In this document: positions 13,392-24,246 of the stretch, piece by piece | How positions within the stretch are numbered: the stretch's first letter is position 1 | Layout of the letters: each line of letters begins with the position of its first letter | Source: Myrica gale | Taxonomy: Eukaryota; Streptophyta; Magnoliopsida; Fagales; Myricaceae | Length of the DNA: 64,000 nt | Assembly: GCA_963930655.1 (NCBI GenBank) | Contig: OZ005601.1 | Location: 26,784,921-26,848,920 of the forward strand | Reading direction: 5' to 3' | Position numbers and translations under genes: made by a program | Notes under the pieces: model-generated | What the model saw: only the letters and a program-made list of their open reading frames with translations | The model's database searches: none | Told to the model about the DNA's origin: nothing

Positions 13392-13399
13392 CTTACAGG

Positions 13400-14028
13400 C
13401 AAATCAAAGTGTAAAGAGCACTTGAAGTGTACCTAGGATTATGACAGTACTAAAGAGTCTCCCTTTTCCTCAGGGAAAAAAATGGTGACCCCATGGGAAC
13501 AGAACATAGGAAACCGCAAGTGCTAAATGGAACAAACATCCCTGCGGCAGTGACTATCAAATCGATATGTTATTGTGCCAAGGAAAAAGCAAGATGAGTA
13601 CTGTCTCTAAGAACTGTAGTTTTATTTCGATTCTTTGTTTGGTTGGTTTTGTTTTTTTCTTGCTGGTGCATGGTGTTTAACAAACTAGTGTCACAATTTT
13701 ACGCAGATCATTAACAACGACACTGACAAACATTTACGCACACTTTCCAATAACATCATACATACAATTAATTCATTCGGCAAGCTTTATTGTACAATCC
13801 CATAAACATCAAACATTAACCTTACAAAATAACACCGAAGATACAGTACTGTCCTTAATTCATGCGAGACACAGTTATTCAATAGCTTCAATGCAGAGAG
13901 AACGATCTCTACAAGACTCTGTTGTCTCATAAGAACTACTTCAAATCAAGTGTACTTATATAATATCAAACCCTCTCCACCATTTTATTTTTCATACGGG
14001 CAAATTTATGTTGTTGCAACCTTAATCA
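13400..14028. other. Intergenic, 3' flank of the P450 gene
   Basis: No gene is seen. It probably carries the 3' untranslated region of the minus-strand P450 gene. Nothing repetitive is obvious. Confidence 0.4.
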
Positions 14029-15739
14029 TCATGCAAAAAGCTGATCAGTACCATTCTTTGGAATAACTACCGCAGAGAGGGGGTTCTTCATCTCACAGGA
14101 CAACTTCAGCATTTCAGTGAGATCAACCGGGTTAGCTTTGTCTTGAACCCACTTGAAGTTATGCACCAACTTAGCCACCCAAAGGCTCGCAGTCACGAGC
14201 CCTAGATTCTTGCCAGGACACACCCTGCGACCGGCACCAAAGGGTGCAAGCCTGAGGTCCAATCCCCTGACATCTACATCACTACCCCCCTCACTCATCA
14301 AGAACCTCTCTGGCTTGAACACCAGGGGGTCTTCCCACACATTTGGGTCATGGGTTATGGCCCACATGTTCACCATGGCTGTTGTGTTTGCAGGAACCAT
14401 CATGCCATTACTGAGCTGGACATCCGATGTGGACAAACGTGCCCATGAGAGGAGGGGCCCTGGTGGGTGTACACGTAGTGTTTCCTTCACAACAGCTTGC
14501 AAATATTGCAATTTGCTCACATCCGCATCCGTGACATTTTTGTCTCCCACATGAAAGTTAATTTCGTGGTGCAGCTTATCTTGAACAACAGGGTTCAGAA
14601 CCAGCTCAGCCATGACCCACTCCGTTAAAAGTGCAGTTGTATCGGTACCACGGAATATCATTTCCTGCATAAAAGGAAAACAAAATTAAAGAATAAAACG
14701 GCCTGTAATTTGATAAAGAAAAATCTATTGAGTGTTTTTTACAAACCCATAATACGGCGATCATATCATCCTCTTCAAGTTTCTCATCTCCTTCCAAAGA
14801 GAGCAAAACATGAACAAAATCTGAGTTATCAGAGGATTCATTTGAGCCAGCCTGCCGGTGCTCATCTATTATTTGCTTTACAAGCTTTCTGACACGAGGA
14901 ACAAGCACTGAGCAGCGTTCCATAATATGGAAAGGGTCGTAAAAGTAGCCGAGCCATGGGATATGATCAGACCAGTTGAAAGCACCTAAGAGCTCAAACC
15001 CTTCTCTAACCATCTCATCCAATTCCCTAGCCTCAGCGCTGTTGCTGGTGAGATTGTATCTTTTTCCGAATACGGTTCCCATAATGTTGTCAAGTGAAGC
15101 AGCTTGAAGGTGCTTCCGTAAAGAAATAACACCATGAAGGGAGTGCTCATTGGCAATGTTACGCAACATGGTGGCGCAATCCATCTGGCGTCCTGCTTCG
15201 TGGGCAGCAATGCGCTTGGATGCAAAGAGATGAGCCGATGCAATCTTCCTCAGGAGCCTCCAGTATGCACCATTTGGTGCAAACCCAATGGCCCGAGTGA
15301 ACATCAGGGTCTTAGCAGATTGCTTAATCGGACGGTTGGCGAAACAGGGAGACGTTAATATTTCACGAGCAATTTTTGGGTCAGAGGTGATAACCACAGG
15401 AGTGGAGCCCAAGCTGAAAGCCATGAGTTGGGTGGCGGCATGGCTTGAAGCCATGCTAGCGAGTATTCGATGGGCCAAGCCGTGGCTCAAGCTGAACAAA
15501 CTTCCTATGAGAGGAAGGCCTCGAGGTCCAGGAATCGAGACTTGACCCATTCGATTCCTACCATTTTTCCAAGCTCGACCCCCAATAGAGAAAACCCACG
15601 TTAGAAAGGCAACAGAAAAAAGTGCCATTAAGATGGAAAAGAGAACTGAACCGTTCAACATATTTTGTAGTTCCACTAAAGCTGGGACTGTAAACAGCCA
15701 CCAGTTCCAGTCCGATGAAGAAGAAGAAGAAAACTCCAT
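14029..15739 (-). CDS. CYP78A7: Cytochrome P450 CYP78A subfamily, CYP78A7-like
   Basis: Membrane-anchored haem monooxygenase of the plant CYP78A group. In other plants this group (KLUH/CYP78A5, CYP78A7) controls organ and seed size through an unidentified mobile signal. Two exons, 15739-14747 and 14664-14029, are separated by an 82-bp GT-AG intron and give 542 aa. The ATG at 15739 is chosen because the longer open frame upstream begins with TTG. Features: hydrophobic anchor about 30-60, proline hinge [13 protein letters not shown]-helix FRGTDTT at 335-341, ETLR (ExxR) at 392-395, PERF at 449-452, and the haem loop [10 protein letters not shown] at 473-482 with Cys480. The intron sits between Trp331 and Glu332, just before the oxygen-binding helix motif. 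The WKNGRNR and [12 protein letters not shown] stretches match CYP78A7 best. It appears fully intact. Confidence 0.93.
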
Positions 15740-15825
15740 AGCAAACAAGACAAGATAGAGAGAGAACAATTTTGAGAGAGAGAAAGAGAGTTGGGGGTGA
15801 TGGTATTGGGAGGGGAAGGTTAGGG

Positions 15826-15833
15826 TTTAAATA
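15826..15833 (-). promoter_or_regulatory. TATA box of the CYP78A gene
   Basis: TATTTAAA on the minus strand, 87 bp before the ATG at 15739. The leader between them is rich in CT dinucleotides (GA-rich on the plus strand, 15770-15800), common in plant 5' untranslated regions. Confidence 0.6.
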
Positions 15834-15839
15834 GGAGTG

Positions 15840-16815
15840 ATTGCATGTGTGAAAAGGAAGGTGCTTGATTAGGACCCTTTACCTTAAATTTAGTGTGTTT
15901 AATTTTTTATTTTTAATTACAATGCTTCGTCCTGGATAATTATTCAGGTTTGTAAGTCCTTACATTCCATACGGACTGAGTAATTATCAGGTCACAGATC
16001 CTAGAAATTACCCGAATTAAGGATTGATAGCACTTAAGTTATCGAACTTGAGAACTTGAATGAAACAAATCGGCCCCAAGTCCCAAGCCTAGAACAGTAG
16101 TCCAATCCCTTGGAATTAGTTTAGTGGCTGTATTTTAATACGAAAAACTTACAAGTTTATATACAAAATTTCTGTATTTTTTATTTCCTTTATCTTCTTG
16201 TCGTGAAAATTATAGAAGCTACCTACAAATCATCTATGTAGTTTAATGCCAATTGCTCTCTCTTCATATCAGACTTCCCTTTCTAGACAGTCAAGAAGTT
16301 TCAAAAGATGACAGACATTTATTTATTTGATGTTTATGTTACCAAAAGATTTTGCATCCATGTATTTTTTGCTAATAGTTACTATAATATCACTGCAAAA
16401 GATTTTATACCAGGAAGAGTATTAATGTTCCCACAAAATTATAAAGTTTCTATTTTATTCACTACATTGATTGAATAAATATATATTGAGATTTGAGCCA
16501 ACTAGCTAGCAACTTCCTGTTAAGCCTAATAATTATTTTCTCTTTGTTAGGACTTCGGGATTGCGGAGGGTCAGTCAAGCATCGTTAGAAAGCCGATTGA
16601 GTCACGTAGAAAGATTGACGTCCTCATGACTGTAGCTTATTATATTATTAATCTATGCAATGAATGAAAAGGCATTTGCTTAGAAACTTACACTGCCATC
16701 TGTACAATTTATACAAGTGAAGTGGTCTGTATCTCATGTACAGGAAAGAAAAAAGAGTTATGATCAATAAGAAAACTGCAAGTTGCATCGATCTTAAAGA
16801 ACGTCATTAGAGGTC
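15840..16815. other. Upstream region of the CYP78A gene
   Basis: AT-rich intergenic DNA with no coding sequence or recognised repeat. It should contain the distal promoter of the minus-strand P450 gene. Confidence 0.4.
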
Positions 16816-17410
16816 CTACAGTCAACTACTTCCTTCCCAAGTTAATTTGTGAAGTAGATTCCTGGAAGTTTAATAGTTCGAAGCTTCTAGCTTGTATAGG
16901 AAAACAGAAAGGATTCGATAAAGACATTCCTTTTTTATCTTTTAATTGCTCACGAAGTAATTACTGTTAATTATTACCAAATCAATATCGCGTTTATATA
17001 TCTCCGTTTCCCGATAAGGGAGGTAATTTTATTATTCTAAGAAGACAATAAGGAGTATAATAAACCTAGCTATAGCAGCCATAAATTAAGTACAAGTAGT
17101 ATATATGTATATACATATATCTACAGTCAATTACTTCCTTCCCAAGTTAATTTGTGAAGTAGATTCCTGGAAGTTTAATAGTTCAAAGCTTCTAGCTTGT
17201 ATAGGAAAACAGAAAGGATTCGATAAAGACATTCCTTTTTTATCTATTCATTGCTCTCGAAGTAATTACTGTTAATTATTACCAAATCAATATCGCATAT
17301 ATATATATATATATATATGTCCGTTTCCAAATAAGGGAGATAATTGTATTATTCTAAGAAGACAATAAGGAATATAATTGATCAGCTATAAAGTAAGTAC
17401 AAGTATATGG
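16816..17410. repeat. Direct tandem duplication, about 305-bp unit
   Basis: Unit 1 (16816-17120) and unit 2 (17121 to about 17410) both begin CTACAGTCAAYTACTTCC and align along their length with few changes. Differences include an expanded AT microsatellite in unit 2 (around 17298-17320) and loss of the 'cctagctatagcagcc' piece. A weaker match to the same block lies at 9960-10035, so the unit may be an older dispersed repeat that later duplicated locally. Confidence 0.85.
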
Positions 17411-18114
17411 TATGTATATATATATATATATATATATATACCCCACATAAAATATAAGAATATTGCAAACGGGTAATGTCTAATGTAGTTGAATTTTTTC
17501 TTTTCTAGACTAAATGTGTTAATTTTCTTCTAATTACTAAGAATTAAGTACAATAGGGTAACGTATAAGAATATTCGTCAGTGAAGTTTGTAGTTCTCAG
17601 AATCCATCGCAGTTTATTTAGTAATATATTCCCATTTGCTCATTATCTTTACCATGAGGTCGTCGCATTTGTTTCTTGGACTTACAATTGTCCACTTTCT
17701 AGGTTAGGTCGAGTCGTCGACCAATGCATGGGTCATGTAATATATATATTATCAGGGCAAATACAACCAAAGGAAATTGCATGCCAACCACGCCGCATCT
17801 CAAGAACAATTTACACTCCTGGAAGATTGCCAAAAGGCAAATTAAACTACTAATTAGGTCGGTTACCGTTTGTGGATGTTCCAAGTTTGCTGGATTTTGA
17901 CGTTCGTGTAGTATATTATATCTGGGGGAAAAGAGCTAATGTCATTGTGAAGGCTCGACGTGTGAACATGCATCCACATGCATTCCACTGCCCCTGTGTA
18001 GTATGTTACTTTTCACCACAAGATTGGGTGGTGAACTATGTTACAAAATATAATTTGCATAATAATGAATTGATTACTAATATATACAATTTATGCGGTA
18101 TTCGACCGTGTTAG
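17411..18114. other. Intergenic, no supported gene
   Basis: Begins with an AT microsatellite (17417-17440). Two short open frames (17581-17853 and 17872-18114) have no recognisable domain and lack supporting gene structure; I see nothing else. Confidence 0.4.
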
Positions 18115-19250
18115 TGTTATGAATGTTGGCAAGATTCCGTGTCAAATTTAAGTTGAGTTGGATTTTTGAATTAGTGTTGTTTAAAATATTAAGAGGATAA
18201 GAGTCTTTCTAATTTGAAAAAAGATGGGGATATCTGTCAAGAGGATAACAGTCAATCAAATTTGAAAAAGATATGAGGCCGATATCTTTCAAGAGGATAA
18301 GAGTCATTCAAATTTGAAAAGATATGGGAATATCTTTCAAGAGAATAAGAGGCTTTCAATTTTGAAAAGAGATGAAGATATCTTTGAAGCGTTTTGCTGA
18401 AGAAGATAAAGTTGAAGAGTGTTTAAAATTTGAAAAAGAAGTTCAAATTTAAGGAGCAGGATCCATTCCTAAAATCTCTCAGAGTTATCTCCGGAATCAT
18501 TTCGTCCTACTTTCGCTCGAGCTAAATTAATGCATTTTTATACAGTGTATTTCACCCAAGCTTCACTCTAGCTTGGCTCGAGCGAAAATTCCTGATTTCA
18601 AATTTTCTTATCTTTTTATATTTAAACCGTGAGACATTTGTCCAAGAGGCTTACCCAAGTTATTTCATTCCTTCCTTGGCATCTTATGCTCGAGAGAAAT
18701 ATTCTTTGAGACCTTTGCACCTAAAGTGTTTATATTTTCTCTCTCTTACATTAATCACCTCAATCACCATTGAAACCAACTTTCTGTGAGAAGCCTTCCG
18801 AGAATTTAAGGAGATTGGCAGTTGGAGTTACCAGTGTTGAAGAGATTTACAAGAAGAACTTCAGAAGGCTGAAGGTTAACTGCAAGGGAAACGGGTCTAA
18901 GTTGGATTACCTTGATTATTACTTCGAGGTTGTCAAAGTCAAGCAACTGGATGTTGTCCGTGTCTGAGTCACTGGTGTAAGATTTATCTTCTAGTGAATA
19001 TTTGGTGGTTGCTAGCCCAGATTGGTTTTTTTTTCCTTTAATAAGATTTTTCACTTCGTCATCAAATCTCTTGTCTTGGCGTGTGATTGATTTATTTTTT
19101 TATTGATATTTGTTTTAATATTCCGCTGCATATTTTTTTTATTGTTAAATACTTTTCAGATCTAGATGAGACTATAAAACTTGTTCTAAATTTGTCTATT
19201 CATAGAAAAAGAAAGTATCAACACATATTCACCCGCTTTAGGTGTTATTT
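18115..19250 (+). mobile_element. Probable Copia-type LTR remnant
   Basis: Starts TGTTATGAATGTTGG. Near 19225 it carries a TATTCACCCGCTTTAGG stretch like the one just inside the end of the Copia LTRs at 45680-45715 and 54690-54720. No primer-binding site or coding domain follows, so it is a solo or truncated LTR. It includes a minisatellite at 18185-18385. The 3' boundary is approximate and no target duplication was found. Confidence 0.4.
18185..18385 (+). repeat. Minisatellite, about four units of 55-60 bp
   Basis: Four diverged tandem units share the pattern AAGAGGATAAGAGTC, then TTTCAAATTTGAAAA, then GATATGGGGATATCTTTC. They lie inside the probable LTR and may represent enhancer-type repeats of its promoter region. 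Confidence 0.75.
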
Positions 19251-19622
19251 AGGGTCTAAAATAGATTTTTCAAACATTAACAAATTAATCCATGAGTTAT
19301 AACTTTGAATGGGCCGATTTATGTAATCTATTTTTTTTAGATATGTATGTACCTTGCCACCCTTTTTACTGAACATAGGGAGTTTTCTTTTATCTTTCTC
19401 TCACTTCTCTTTCTCTCTGGTTCTTTTTACCAATCTACCATAAGTGTCTTTTTTCAAAGTAATAAGGAAAATATGTTACACTTAACTTTTGTTCACTTGA
19501 CTCGAACAAACTTGGCTTAACTAGAAAATACATTGACCCATGTGGGAGTGCAACAATAAACTCAGAACACCAGAACTACCTCGTAATCCGAATATCAATT
19601 AAGTCATGAATTTGCTTACAGT

Positions 19623-19779
19623 TAGGGATGAAGCTAGAAATTCACTTCTTTTTTTGTTTGGGGGGACAATTGTAAAAAAGCATATTTTGGGAGGCCACAA
19701 TGAATAAATTAAACAGAAAATATCAAAAAATGGGATTGGGAGCCACGGCCCCCTCTAGCCCCCCTTAGCTTCATCTCTC
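19623..19779. mobile_element. Small Ac-like hAT MITE (157 bp)
   Basis: Terminal repeats TAGGGATGAAGC and, at the other end, GCTTCATCTCTC (10 of 12 positions complementary) are bordered by 8-bp duplications CTTACAGT (19615-19622) and CTTACAAT (19780-19787), 7 of 8 identical. The TAGGGATGAA terminus matches the Ac-type hAT consensus. It has no coding capacity. Confidence 0.75.
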
Positions 19780-19964
19780 CTTACAATGGTAGAATTGAAA
19801 TTCATGCTCAAATCTTTAGATACAATTAGTCTAGAAGTGAAAGATTATCCTTTCAACCATTGCATTATCGTTTTGGGCCTTATGTTTCTTTAGTATCCAT
19901 TTTCTTCTTCTCTCAATTTGATTTTGCTCTTTGCTGCCCAACAGTTGGGATTTGTGCCTTCCGA

Positions 19965-20140
19965 GATTTGGGTGAAATGGCAAGGTGCGTGCCTTTCAAA
20001 TGGGAAGTCTTTGGTTCCAATCCCCATAGCAATAAAAATAACGTTACTCAATTGATATATGTGGTGAGAGGTCGTTGGATGTGTTCAGGATTTGTTGTGG
20101 CATTAAGCCTTTCAGTACGACAGACTAGATTCTTCTAAAC
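19965..20140 (+). repeat. tRNA-derived SINE-like sequence
   Basis: TTGGGTGAAATGG (19968-19980) fits a Pol III A box and GGTTCCAATCCCC (20013-20025) a B box, with about 32 nt between them, followed by an unrelated body. This is the layout of a plant SINE. The end is not delimited and no target duplication was confirmed. Confidence 0.5.
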
Positions 20141-20193
20141 CCAATGTACAGGGATATGACAAATTATCCCTCGATACCCAAAAAATCCCTAAG

Positions 20194-21724
20194 TGTAATG
20201 CCACAAACCTCAATGGTTATAGAGTTACTATGTGTAAAAACAACTGAATAAAAATACTTCATTTAAAACTCTTTAAAAACGGAAAAATAACATAACTAAA
20301 CACTCATTTAACTGAAACTCTAAGCCTTCTCTCATCTACCCACCCACGTGCTATTTTTCACGACTCACTCCAAAATATCATCTGAAAGTAGAGGAAAGAT
20401 AAAGGATGACAACTTAGCAAGCAAAATTATAATAAATGCACTTCAAGAGCACATTTAAGAAGTAAAATTCAATAGAAAATTGTAAAATCTCAATCGAAAT
20501 AGCATATAACTATAACTGTAAAACAACTTTGATCTTTTCATAATAATTCTATACAAAATTCCAATTATTGTGGATCGCATTTACCCCGTGATTGAGTTGT
20601 GCAGTTCGAAGACTCCTTGCACTCATTGTACCAATTGTTATAAATTTGAACTCGGGGCCTCAGGGTTTGAAAACATCACACATATCATACAATAATCATC
20701 CATAAAATAATGCTAAAAACCATATAAAAATATAAACTTTCAAATCATACTATATAGTATATACATATAAAATTTTATAAGGAAATCGTAAACATTAAAT
20801 CATCAAATAGTAACATAGACTTTAAAAAGACTCGTGATTGCACCAATGTATGCACAAACATATCATAAAAATTTTACTGGAACATAATGCGCATAAACGA
20901 CTCCGAGGGTTTTCAATAAAACATGTAATTTCAAAAAATATCATCTCGGTACCATTTGAAAAGTCTAGCATAATAACTTTGATTACCTTGACCTTTAAAA
21001 CACTTGAACCCTTTATCTATTTAACCTTCATGACTTTAATAAACTTAGACTAAAAATTTCAAAAAAACGCTTGATTTCTTTTTCTCACTTTTTTTTCTAG
21101 GCCTTTCTTGATATGCATATAAGAGACTAACAAATAATTTATGAAAAACTAGATTGAAACCCATATTTAAAAAACGACTCTAGATCTGAAAAAGATTTAT
21201 CAAATATTGGATTGCTATCCATTTAAAAAATTCAAAAATATTATAAAAATATTGAAATTCAAAACTTTTTAAAATATAAAGAGATAAACATAAAATATCT
21301 CTTCTTTCAAACTTTCAACACGGTTACAAAGGATACATTTTTCAAATAAATCAAAATTAGAAATTTAATAACAATAAAATTTTAGTCCCTAGGTTTTGGG
21401 CACTTTTTCATTTTAGTCCTTCAGTTTCAACTTTCAAATTTAGTCCTTGAGTTTTCATTGTTTGACGAAATGGTCATTCCGTCAGCCTGCCGTCCATATA
21501 TTCATGTAGCGGTCGACCACTCACTTTTAACACATATACCCGGTCGACCGCTACATGTACCGTTAAGCATATGGACAGCAGACTGACGAAAGGACCATTT
21601 TGTCAAAACAAGAAAACTCAATGACTAAAAATTTAAAAGTTGAAACTGAAGGATTAAAATGAAAAAGTGTCCAAAACCTAGGGACTAAAATGCTAATTTA
21701 CCTAAAAAAATGCAGGGTGCTACA
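20194..21724 (-). mobile_element. Gypsy-type solo LTR carrying a MITE
   Basis: On the minus strand it starts TGTAGCACCCTGC and ends GGTTTGTGGCATTACA, with flanking CTAAG (20189-20193) and CTATG (21725-21729), a 4/5 match to a 5-bp duplication. It has no internal coding region. The foldback MITE at 21379-21691 sits inside it near its start, so the MITE is the younger insertion. Family assignment to Gypsy rests on the TGTAGCACC-type end. Confidence 0.6.
21379..21691. mobile_element. Foldback MITE with CGGTCGACCG core (copy A)
   Basis: Long inverted repeats begin ATTTTAGTCCCTAGGTTTTGG and end with the complement; the arms run to a centre containing CGGTCGACCG palindromes. The same family occurs at 37084-37455. 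There is no coding sequence. Confidence 0.75.
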
Positions 21725-22854
21725 CTATGCATGTTTTAGCGAGCCTTGCTGTATTTCGAAGGGTTATGACATAATGCATGCCCCAAAAAACAAGAATATA
21801 GTTGGAACCATGCATTATAGTCCAGAGTATGCGTTCTAGCTATTTGGGTTTGTGGGTCTCGTGGGGAAGAGTAATATGTGGCTTTGCGCGGTCATGAATA
21901 ACATTCTCCTAGGAGGGAGCTCATTAAAACACATCTATAGTTTACATATACACGTCAATCTAGGTCCAGTTCACGGATTTCAAAAGCAGATGGCTTGACA
22001 TGCATATTCAAACGACTTGTCTGTTAGTTTAAGCTTGCAAATGGAATGCTTTTAAACTGTTAATGCATTGCCCGAAGGAGCATTAAAATCATGTTTTCCT
22101 AAATCGGAGTGGAAAAAAACATAAAAATCTCATCCTGAAATATTTAAGGACCAGTCGAGACGATAATTCATTATATTTTATGTGGATTTGTGTTTTCTTA
22201 AAATCATGTTAATGCATTGCCCGATGTTCACGTGAACGTACGAAGTTCGTAGAGGCCGATGTGTCTAAGCAAGTTGGCAGTCGTGTGCCAGTGAGCTGTA
22301 GTCTCAGTTGGCACCTCCTCCCTTTGGGGAGGTCTAGATTCCGTCAAATCTCTCTTATCTCTCGCAGGCTTGGTCTTGTTTCTACAAATTGCTTAAAAAA
22401 TAGTTACAGTCGCGTAACCCGTATTATAAGTTCCTTAATTAATATTGCAACGTTTAATTTGCTTTTGGAAAGTAAATCTCAAAGCTTAAAAAGAAAATAA
22501 TCATTTTAGCTTTTCAAAACCAAAATGGCCAATTGGTTTTGCATTCCAAAACAAAACGAATTGTTTAGATGTCTTCTCCCTCCCATTTCCCTAACCTTCG
22601 TCTCCGATATGCATCTCTCTCTACGGAAAGAAGGCAGTAACCACCTACAGCCAGCATAAAATTGTCCTCACCATGGAGCAATTTTCACTTTGATGGGAGC
22701 GGGGCAGTGGTCAAAATTGGCTCATCACCCTAGACGCTAGCGGTGGTAATTGGGGACCAAACGATCATCGATTCTTCCATTACCCACTCCTACTCCTGAC
22801 CGAATCGGGAGTAGCAACAAACTCCAAGTAGCATGCAAGGTATATTTTACTATG
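21725..22854. other. Intergenic, nothing recognised
   Basis: No gene, transposon end or RNA gene was identified. The open frame at 22261-22500 has no domain and no gene-like context. Confidence 0.4.
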
Positions 22855-23035
22855 GTGATGTTTGATATCCAATATTAAAATTTCCAGCAAACTAAACACA
22901 TTCTAAAATTGTTAATATTTACACACTCCAAACTAATTTCCCAAACTCCAATAAATTTTAATATACAAAAGATTTTAAAAATTTTAAAAATATTTTCTGA
23001 AATATTGGCAAACAAACATCCACAATATATACCAA
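22855..23035. mobile_element. MITE copy related to 23493-23690
   Basis: GGTGATGTTTGATATC at the left and CAAACAAACATCCAC at the right form short inverted ends. The interior (22905-23020) resembles 23560-23690 (shared 'ttttacacactccaaac', 'ccaataaa' and 'aaaagatt' blocks). Confidence 0.5.
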
Positions 23036-23201
23036 GAAAGGATCTTAAATCCTGTTTTTATCCCCTTTTTTCAATAATTATTACTCTTTGCTCTCAATTC
23101 CACACATGACATGATGACAAGATAACATATTAATGCAAAACAAAAAAAAAACAAAAATTCTTAAATGCCTTTATTTTTTAGGGAGCAATTTTAGCACTCT
23201 C

Positions 23202-23404
23202 AGAACGGAGCCAGGGGGCCGGGAGACTATGCATGGCCCCTCCGTCACCCAAAAAATTGTAGGGAAATTTTATTTTCTTTAGTAAAAAAATATATATGTT
23301 TTTAATAATTATCTTCTGTTTTATTTTTAACGTTTTGACTCGCCTACTGTAGTAGTTGTGTAATTTGGCCTCCTAAGGTCAAATTTTGACTTCATCCCTG
23401 AGCT
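23202..23404. mobile_element. Small hAT element (203 bp)
   Basis: Flanked by an exact 8-bp duplication GCACTCTC (23194-23201 and 23405-23412). The left end has AGAACGGAGCCAGG; the right end on the minus strand reads AGCTCAGGGATGAAG. A GGGGGCC/GGCCCCT inverted pair near the left end (about 23214-23243) recalls the subterminal hairpins of the larger hAT copies. Non-coding. Confidence 0.75.
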
Positions 23405-23492
23405 GCACTCTCATCTAATATTTTCTACTATGTTTGAAAGTGAGCCTTTTTTTCATACAAGTTATATATCAAATTTAAACAAATCAAACTAA

Positions 23493-23695
23493 TTGAGGAT
23501 ATGTTTTTTTGCCCAAAATTTTGGGCTCAAAATTTCCAACAAAACAAACATACTTCAAAATTTTCAATTTTTACACATACACTTCAAACTTTTTACAAAC
23601 CCCAATAAACTTCAACATTCAAAAGATTCCCAAAATGTTGGAAATATTTTTCAAAATTTCGGTAAACAAACATACCCTAAATTGGACGGTCTCTA
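23493..23695. mobile_element. MITE copy, partner of 22855-23035
   Basis: Starts near GAGGATATGTTTTTTTGCCC and ends GGTAAACAAACATACCC. The interior matches the neighbouring copy about 600 bp upstream in the same orientation. Non-coding. Confidence 0.5.
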
Positions 23696-24246
23696 ACCGA
23701 CTGCCCCTCCTCAGAGACACACATGCATTATATATATATATATATATATATATAAAGTATAGTCTTCATGACCATCGTATTCGGGGCCAAGGATCCGATA
23801 TTTATGGTCACGTACAATTCTGGATCTTGGAATTTGGTCTAAAAAGAATTAGGGACTACGCAAAATCAAAGAATCAAACTTCCAATGCAAAAAAACAACT
23901 GTGTATCCATGAATCTGGTCAAGCTAGCCAGTTGCAACGCATTCGTTCGTGGCCCAATTCTAATGATTATAGTATTGCACATTAAACATAAATACTAAAA
24001 AAAACTAAATTCTGATATTTGTTGCCAAAATATATGTGCTGAAGGTAAAGGAACGTAAAGGGCACTGATTTAATTTATTAGGGTTTTCATAAAGAGTCGT
24101 ACGTAATTGAGCTTGAATGGCCAACATGACTCGGGCTTTATCACATGTTTAATCCCAACTTGACTTTCACCTGGCTCCCTCACTTTAATTTTGAATCCGA
24201 TCCCAAGGTCCAGGACTTTTCCTTTTGAAGTTGGAAGCAAAGAGTT

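Noticed and set aside
15740-15769. Ten-residue N-terminal extension of the P450
   Set aside because: The upstream codon is TTG; the ATG at 15739 sits at a normal distance from the TATA box and gives the family-like MEF start.
17581-18114. Open frames resembling a small protein gene
   Set aside because: No domain, low-complexity flanks and no promoter or splice context; probably chance frames.
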